DNA of 64,000 bases from NCBI GenBank assembly GCA_902728285.1, contig CACVBU010000070.1, positions 1-64,000 of the forward strand. Reading direction: 5' to 3'. Position 1 is the first letter of the stretch. Each line of letters opens with the position of its first letter. The DNA comes from Clytia hemisphaerica. Taxonomy: Eukaryota > Cnidaria > Hydrozoa > Leptothecata > Clytiidae. The notes under the pieces were generated by a model, which had not been told where the DNA came from, did not search any database, and was given only the letters and a program-made list of their open reading frames with translations. The position numbers and the translations under genes were made by a program. This document shows, one piece after another, positions 24,001 through 33,000 of this stretch.

Positions 24001-27000
24001 CACAAACAGCTTCTCGTGTGAATTCTCACCACAGCAAATTAATTTTATCAAAATAGAATTTGTCAAATAGTGAAGACGTTTTTGTATCTAAGCATCGAAA
24101 TAGAGCTCTCAAAGCACAAACGGCTTGTCATGTGAATTCTCATAATGACAAATTAATTTTATCAAAACAGAGTTCCAAAACCACAAATAGCTTCTCTTCT
24201 AAATGCTTGTATCATAATAAGAAGTAATGTATGCAAGTGAAATCTTGCAATGGTTTGTTGGGGAAAAACAAACAGCTAGCACAATTTTGTTTATATCAAA
24301 TTACCTTGTACAAACATTCCATTTTATCTTCTATAACCTTAGTCTAGCATGCTAGAAAAAATAAGCTAAAGATATTGCAAGAGATGAATTGTTGTTGTTA
24401 CAAACTGATATTATCCCGTAACAATGATATTACATATTATCCGTAGTCTGCATGTCTGTTTTCTGTTTTCTTTCTGTGTATCACTTTCGTTTTCGCAAGC
24501 AATATTTTTGTTCTCGAAAAGTTTGTTTTGATTGACAGATCGGATAGAGCCTGGTTTAGACTTTATACAGCCTTTGTTTTGAAACTTAAGACCCGTCTAC
24601 ATTTAGTAATTCTAATTTTAATGCCTAGGTTTGCCCGACCCTTTATTTTCCTCTTTTCTTTTTTTTGAAATATTTTCGAATGTATTTAACGATCGCATTT
24701 ATTAATGACATTGGGCAAACAAATTCCTTTTATAGAAAAGAACATTTCAAATGTACAGGGTGTCCCTAATAAAAGTATCGAGTTTGAACATGCGATTGAG
24801 TAAAAAAGTTTGTGTGTGTTATCGCTAAAATATAAGAACGTTCTCCATCACATAGGATCATTACAAAAGGTAGTTACAACGTATAAATTAATCAATAGCC
24901 CTTTTACTATTCCCCTGTTGCATAAATGTACGTCTTTAAAAATCAAAATTAATAAAAATTCAAATTCCCTCGTTTTACTTTTTTATTGTTCCATACATTC
25001 CATTTTTACTATTTTCATAGTTTTACATACGATTCTTTACTAACATGTTTTAATTGTTGCGTTTTTCTCATGATCGTAATTTCGTTGCATTTGTAAACAG
25101 GCAGAGTATGTTTTTATTGTTACGCAATGACAATACACACTTAAAACTTTCTACTCAATCGCATGTTCAAACTCGATACTTTTATTAGGGACACCCTGTA
25201 TATCAAAACCATGGCTCAAAACATAAAAGTTGGTTGAGCAATAACAGCATTCAAAGGGCGATAAAAACCAAGAGAAAAAAATTAGTCAACCTCTTTCTTC
25301 ATATAAAAACATTCAAGTGGTCGATACTGTTAATCCTTTGACTGCTATTTATATGTTTTAAGGGTGTGACCTATTTGCCACGTAAAAAAAATGAAGGTTC
25401 GATCTATTTGCCAGATCTTGGCAAATGCCGACATTCAACTTTATTTTCTTTGAGTTGAAATATGTATAATTATGAAAAACATCTTTGAAATATATTTAAA
25501 TTATTCAACTGTGCTATTTAATGAAATCTAGTTCAACATCGAACTTTCAATAAACATTAAAAAAAAACTCTGGCAAATAAGTCCAGATCTTTGTTGTCGG
25601 CAAATGGCGACACTGGCAAAGAAATTGTAAATTCTTTTTTCGGCATACACCGACAGCGGCACGGAAAGGGTACGTGATTTTACATGTTTAAATTCAAAAA
25701 TTTATGACAAGGGTTTAAAAAAAGCAATTCAGAATAGTCTTATTTTATTTTTCTTTATTGGATAAAAACAAAGAGTTGCACTTGTGGCTTCTTTGCTTTT
25801 TCATGAAAGAATTATCATTTTATTCATTTCACTCCTCTACCATGTTGCTCTCAAGTTTTAACAAAAAATCGCGTCACCGAGAAAGTACACAATCCAAATA
25901 TGGTTAAAAGATAAGACAACCGGGGAGGGATAGGGTCAAACTTTGATTTTATTTGACCGTGCTTTTAAGCCAGCTTCAACATCCGAAAGACTTTTAATGT
26001 GTTCAGCTACAGCTTAACAAGCGTGCGACACCGGGTACCGGCTAGTTAATTCAATGTGTTCAGCTACAGCTTAACAAGCGTGCGACACCGGGTACCGGCT
26101 AGTTAATTCTCATTATGCTAAGCATTTAGAAGAGAAGATATTTGTGATTTGGAACTCTGTCTCGACAGAATGAATTTGTCGTTAAGAGAATTCACAAAAA
26201 GAAGCCGTTTGTGCTTTGAGAGCTCTATTTCGATGCTTAGATACAAAAACGTCTTCACTATTTGACAAATTCTATTTTGATAAAATTGATTTGGTGTGGT
26301 GAGTTTTTCAAATTTTTGTTGTGCTTTATTTTGATTTTTGGAAACAACAAGACGTCTGCAAAATTTAACCAACTACAAATAAGAGGACATCGTCGCTGCT
26401 GTGTAGAGCTCATAAAATGAATTTCAACTTATTCAAGTATTCCATCGGAGCAATTTTCGGTTTGGCGGCAATCATCAGTATTGTTTTAAACACATTGGTT
26501 ATTTCGGCAGTTATCAAAGATCCTCTCAAAAGGCTTCGAAAAATGTTCAATTTTTTGTTAATTCATCTGTGTATGTGTGACCTTGCAGCTAGTTTTGTAT
26601 GCTTTCCGATGACGTCATACGCTTCATTGGCGTTTGATGACCAGAAGTTATTCCGTACTTTGAACCTTGTGTCGTATATAGGAACCCCGATCCTAAACGC
26701 CGGATTTTTCACAACGATATGTTTATCTTACGATCGGTACAAAGCAATAACTGATCCGATCGTCTACCGAGGGAACATCTCAACCAAACACTTCTTGTAT
26801 TACATTGGAATCGTATGGGTGCTAGCTTTAATGACTATCACTTTATTTTTCTTGGACAAGCTAACAACTCTCATCGTTAATACCGTAATGAGTTTTGTTG
26901 TCACAGTGGGGCTTACAATTATATACAACCGCGTCTGGAACGCGTTAAAAACGCGGGGAAATGGTAAGACCCAATCAATTGTATCAGCCTCGTCCAATCA

Positions 27001-30000
27001 AAACGCAGAAAATGAAAAACGCGCTTTGAGCACGTGTAAACTCATCCTTCTGACACAGCTTACGGTTATATTTTTCCTCATGGTGACAGATTTTAGTATC
27101 AGGATTTACTATGCAAAACATACTTTCCAACCCAGTCTTTCCATGAGATTTCTTTTCAACCTACCAATGCCCGTGGCTGCTATCGTCAACCCAATAATCT
27201 GCATTACGAGAATGAAAGATTTTCGAGACTCAATCAAAGCTATGTTTCGAGCAACGTCCAACGAATACAACTTTACGAGAATAAAAGATTTTCGAGACTT
27301 AATCAGAGCGAGTACAACAATTTACGAGAATGAAAGATTTTCGAGACTCAATCAAAGCTATGTTTCGAGCGACATCAAACGTAGACAACTCTTGACAGGT
27401 TCAAGGAAGCAGAAACTTAAATAGATTGGAAGTACATTTTATAAGAACATCTAAAATTTTGAAAAAGCCTTCCTATAGGCTAATTTTTGAGTTTTAAGCC
27501 TAAAGATATTCTTTAAAATATTCATTTTCATGATATCATAATTTTTCACTATTTGGTTTTATTATATCTATATTTAGAGTCCACATATCCTTAAAACGTT
27601 CTGAACTTATTCTTAATGTTTTGACCAGCGAAGCGTTATGTTCTTATAAAGTTATATAAAACTTATAAAAAAACAATGAGCTCTAGAATAAAACTTACAC
27701 TAAAGGGGTCTTAAATGTTCTTAACTTGTTCTTAATGTTTTGACCAGCGAAGCTTTATGTTCTTATAAAGTTTACTTCTTATAAAAAAACAACTGAGCTC
27801 TAGAATAACACTTACACTAAAGGAGTCTTAAATGTTCTTAACTTGTTCTTAATGTTTTGACCAGCGAAGCTTTATGTTCTTATAAAGTTTACTTCTTATA
27901 AAAAACAACTGAGCTTAAGAATAGCACTTACACTAAAGGAGTCTTAAATGTTCTTAACTTGTTCTTAATGTTTTGAACAGCGAAGCCTTATGTTCTTATA
28001 AAGTTATATAAAACTTATAAAAAAACAATGAGCTCTAGAATAAAACTTACACTAAAGGAGTCTTAAATGTACTTAACTTGTTCTCAATGCTTTGACCATC
28101 GAAGGGTAATGTTCTTACAAAGTTATATAAAACTTATAAAAAAACAATGAGCTCTAGAATAAAACTTACACTAAAGGAGTATTAAATGTTCTTAACTTGT
28201 TCTTAATGTTTTGACCAGCGAAGCTTTATGTTCTTATAAAGTTTACTTCTTATAAAAAAACAACTGAGCTCTAGAATAACACTTACACTAAAGGAGTCTT
28301 AAATGTTCTTAACTTGTTCTTAATGTTTTGACCAGCGAAGCTTTATGTTCTTATAAAGTTTACTTCTTATAAAAAACAACTGAGCTTAAGAATAACACTT
28401 ACACTAAAGGAGTCTTAAATGTTCTTAACTTGTTCTTAATGTTTTGAACAGCGAAGCCTTATGTTCTTATAAAGTTATATAAAACTTATAAAAAAAAATG
28501 AGCTCTAGAATAAAACTTACACTAAAGGAGTCTTAAATGTACTTAACTTGTTCTCAATGCTTTGACCATCGAAGGGTAATGTTCTTACAAAGTTATATAA
28601 AACTTATAAAAAAACAATGAGCTCTAGAATAAAACTTACACTAAAGGAGTATTAAATGTTCTTAACTTGTTCTTAATGTTTTGACCAGCGAAGCTTTATG
28701 TTCTTATAAAGTTTACTTCTTATAAAAAACAACTGAGCTCTAGAATAACACTTACACTAAAGGAGTCTTAAATGTTCTTAACTTGTTCTTAATGTTTTGA
28801 GCAGCGAAGCATTTTGTTCTTACAAAGTTTACTTCTTATAAAAAGCAACGTGTGACAAGAATAAAACTTACACTAAAGGAGTCTTAAATGTTCTTAACTT
28901 GTTCTTAATGTTTTGAGCAGCGAAGCCTTATGTTCTTACAAAGTTTACTTCTTATAAAAAAACAACGTGTGACAAGAATAAAACTTACACTAAAGGGGTC
29001 TTAAATGTTCTGAACTAATTCTTAATGTTTTGACCAGCAAAGCCTTATGTTCTTATAAAGGTTACTTCTTATAAAAAAGCAACGTGTGACAAGAATAAAA
29101 CTTACACTAAAGGGGTCTTAAATGTTCTGAACTTGTTCTTAATGTTTTGACCAGCGAAGCCTTATGTTCTTATAAAGGTTACTTCTTATAAAAAAACAAC
29201 TGAGCTTAAGAATAACACTTACACTAAAGGGGTCTTAAATGTTCTTAACTTGTTCTTAATGTTTTGACCAGCGAAGCCTTATGTTCTTATAAAGTTTACT
29301 TCTTATAAAAAAACAACTGAGCACTAGAATAAAACTTACACTAAAGGAGTCTTAAATGTTCTTAACTTATTCTAAATGTTTTGAGCAGCGAAGCCTTATG
29401 TTCTTATAAAGTTTACTTCTTATAAAAAAACAACTGAGCACTAGAATAAAACTTACACTAAAGGAGTCTTAAATGTTCTTAACTTATTCTAAATGTTTTG
29501 AGCAGCGAAGCCTTATGTTCTTATAAAGTTTACTTCTTATAAAAAACAACGTGTGACAAGAATAAAACTTACACTAAAGGGGTCTTAAATGTTCTTAACT
29601 TGTTCTTAATATTTTGACCAGCGAAGCCTTATGTTCTTATAAGGTTTACTTCTTATAAAAAACAACTGAGCTCTAGAAAAACACTTACACTAAAGGGGTC
29701 TTAAATTTTCTTAACTTGTTCTTAATGTTTTGACAAGCGAAGCCTTATGTTCTTATAAAGTTTACTTCTTATAAAAAACAACTGAGCTTAAGAACAAAAC
29801 TTACACTAAAGGGGTCTTAAATGTTCTGAACTAATTCTTAATGTTTTGACCAGCAAAGCCTTATGTTCTTATAAAGTTTACTTCTTAAAACAATGAGCTC
29901 TAGAATAAAACTTACACTGAAGGAATCTTAAATGTTCTTAACTTGTTCTTAATGTTTTGACCAGCGAAGCCTTAGAGCTCAAGAATAAAACAATGTGCAA

Positions 30001-33000
30001 GAAGAATAACAATTACACTAAAGGAATCTTAATGTTTTGACCAGCGAAGTCTTATGTTCTTATAAAGTTTACTTCTTATAAAAAAACAACTGAGCTTAAG
30101 AATAAAACTTACACTAAAGGGGTCTTAAATGTTCTGAACTAATTCTTAATGTTTTGACCAGCAAAGCCTTATGTTCTTATAAAGTTTACTTCTTAAAACA
30201 ATGAGCTCTAGAATAAAACTTACACTGAAGGAATCTTAAATGTTCTTAACTTGTTCTTAATGTTTTGACCAGCGAAGCCTTAGAGCTCAAGAATAAAACA
30301 ATGTGCAAGAAGAATAACAATTACACGAAAGGAATCTTAATGTTTTGACTAGCAAAGTTCTTATAAAGTTCAAGAATAAAACTTACACTAAAGGGGTCAG
30401 CTTTTTCCCACGGAATGGACTTGCCCCACGATACTGGTCTCAATCTTTCAGGAAGAGATTCAGGAACACAAACCAAGATGAATAACATATCCAATAGAGC
30501 GATAGCTGTTGCCAAGGCGACCACCACAGAGTCGGAATATACGGTACCAAGGTAAGCGCCCAATGCTGGGCTTGTGATGAGGCTTGCTGCAAATGTAGCT
30601 GAAACCTGAAATTGAGAATAAAAATAAAGATTACTTTCTTCATTCAAATATTAAGCGCCAGTTTTTTTAAGAATGGGGCAGTTTGGGGCAGTTCCAATAG
30701 TTTGAAACTAAGAAACTTTGCCATCAACCTTTCTACCCTTAAATACTTAGAGATCAGTCCAAAAGTACAAAATATTCCTAAACATTTCCTTCTCTTTGGA
30801 TAATTTGAACTTTGGGCTCATTTAACTGCATTTAAGAGCATAAACAGGTTAATAGCAAAATTGTTTTATGGGGTTGGTAAAGTTTACCTTTGAAGATTTG
30901 AGAGTTTAGAAGCACATTTTGACAGACTTGATCCTTAAATGGTAGATCAGGAGGTAAAGATCTTGATGAAAGTTTGTACTATCCCCATGAAACTTTCTAA
31001 AAACCAAGATTTCATTGTCTTAGGGGGCTCCTTTTCTGTTCAATCTTGAGCAAAAATTGTTGTTTTGAGCAGCATTGTCAAGATTTTTAGGATTTTAGAG
31101 TTAAGACGGACTTTGAGCTAGCCCTAATCTTTAAAACAAAGGAAAAGGTTCCAACTTCTGATAAATTGTTGCACTATCTATAGGATGCTTTCACAAAATC
31201 AAGAATCAAGTATCAATGGATACTCATTTTTGGCAAAAATTTCAGCCAAAAATGTACTTTAAGGTCAATTTTACAAAATTAAGGGGGTCAGGGGAGTTAG
31301 AAGCTGCCTTTGAGTGAAATTTCAGCTTCTATAAACTTCCAAACAGTACCATATTTGATTTTCCTAGAAACCTTTCTGGAATGTGATGAGGAATCATGAT
31401 GTTCAGATGAAATTTATTTTCTAACTGCCAATTACTGGCTGCAATGGAATGACCTCAGCTCTAGTCAAAAAATTGAAAAAAAAGCCTTTTTTGCCCAAAA
31501 AAGGACATTTTGACAACTTTTTTCACCTAGTTTCATTGTTTTTATATTAAAGATTCATCATAGCCCTTATATTATAACAAAGTCAGTGATCTAGACCCCT
31601 TTGAAGTTTGCCAATGGACCAAAATATCCCAAATTTTAGTCATTTTTCGAGCGATGTTAAGAAAAATTTTAAATCAAGATTAAAAATTTATGGTAGGAGA
31701 TCACATAGGTTTCTCTTTTGATCCTAAGAGACCAGGGCGGTTGTCTTTCAGGAACAGAAGAGTTAGAGGTCAGACAATGTTGGGATTTCAAGGAGAATTG
31801 GGCTAAAGTTGATACTTTCTTGAGACCTAATTGGCTTTCCGGGCCTCTAGGGGGCCAGTAGGATCATTTTTTATCGCAATCACTTCAAATGGATAGACAA
31901 GGGACTGAACTACCAGAAATTATTATTTTGAGCAGTAACAAACTTCCCTGGGACAGGTCAGATGGCTCTAAAATACCCCTAAAATCAAATTTGTAGTGTT
32001 TTTGTGACGTTATAACTCCAGCTACCATTTTGAGAATTTTGATTTTTTTTGAAAACTGTATAGTTTACTGGCCATAGTTTCAGAATCACCAAAAACCAAT
32101 TCCTCATTTTTATTTGAGAAAGCATGGTTCTATATCAAAAAACTTTTTTTAAGTGCAATGCCCAAAAATGTCAAAAACTTCAAATTGGCATAAATCCGCC
32201 ATTATGGATTTTCAGACCAACATATTTTGGGATTTTACTTCATTCGTTGTACTTAAAAACATATCCAAAAATGAAAAAAATTTAAGTTTCAAACTATTGG
32301 ACCTGCCCCGCTCTTAAAAAAACTGACTCTTAAATTTCAAGTTTTATTTGAAAGGCTTGTTTAGTTTGATTGATGAATCACTAAATCTTAATTTTTCTTA
32401 CCATAGACTAATATTTAGATTATGCTAGGTGACTATATTTAGTATATAGTATTTTTGTATGTATGTAGAGTTATATTTGAACAATTTTCAAATTCTATCT
32501 TGCTTTCATCATTTCACATGGAGCTTTTTTCATAACTTACGTCTAGCTTACTCTAACGTTTCTGTGACAATTGCTTCGTATTTTGGTCGATTTTTCCGAC
32601 AAATTTGTTTTGTTTTATAAACTTTTTTTTAATAACATTATTTATTAATTTAATATTTTAAGGGATAAGAACCATTGTGCAATATGGAGCCCGAAGTATG
32701 TTAAACTAGGTCACAGTGTGGATCTAAACCACACTGAAACGACCGCCTTCCATCACGCATCACGCTCGCGAAAGAGCGGGTGCACATTATTAACGCCTAC
32801 ATGTCATCTCCAGTACATTTTAGATTATTCATTGAAAACAGATTACAATATAGTCATTTTTCATGTCTCGATTATTCAATTCCGAATAAAAGACATTCAG
32901 CGAAAAAAAAGAGAAACACCTGGGTAATCTAGTTAAAAAAACCGAAAGTAAATGGCAGACAAAGTAATGAGCCAAGGCAAAACGAGATTAGCGTACCACT

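Larger units (their letters stand above)
22940..27400. repeat. Large inverted duplication carrying two GPCR genes
   Basis: The left arm (about 22940-24220) reappears inverted at about 26118-27400, with a 1.9 kb spacer. Arms include each GPCR gene and its upstream sequence (for example AGAGGACATCGTCGCTGCTG just before both starts). Identity is very high over the first half of the gene and falls in the second half. The whole structure lies inside one MFSD14 intron. Confidence 0.85.

Noticed and set aside
27597-30386. CRISPR or coding tandem repeat
   Set aside because: Units are contiguous without spacers and contain stops in all frames; the signal is the reiterated splice donor.
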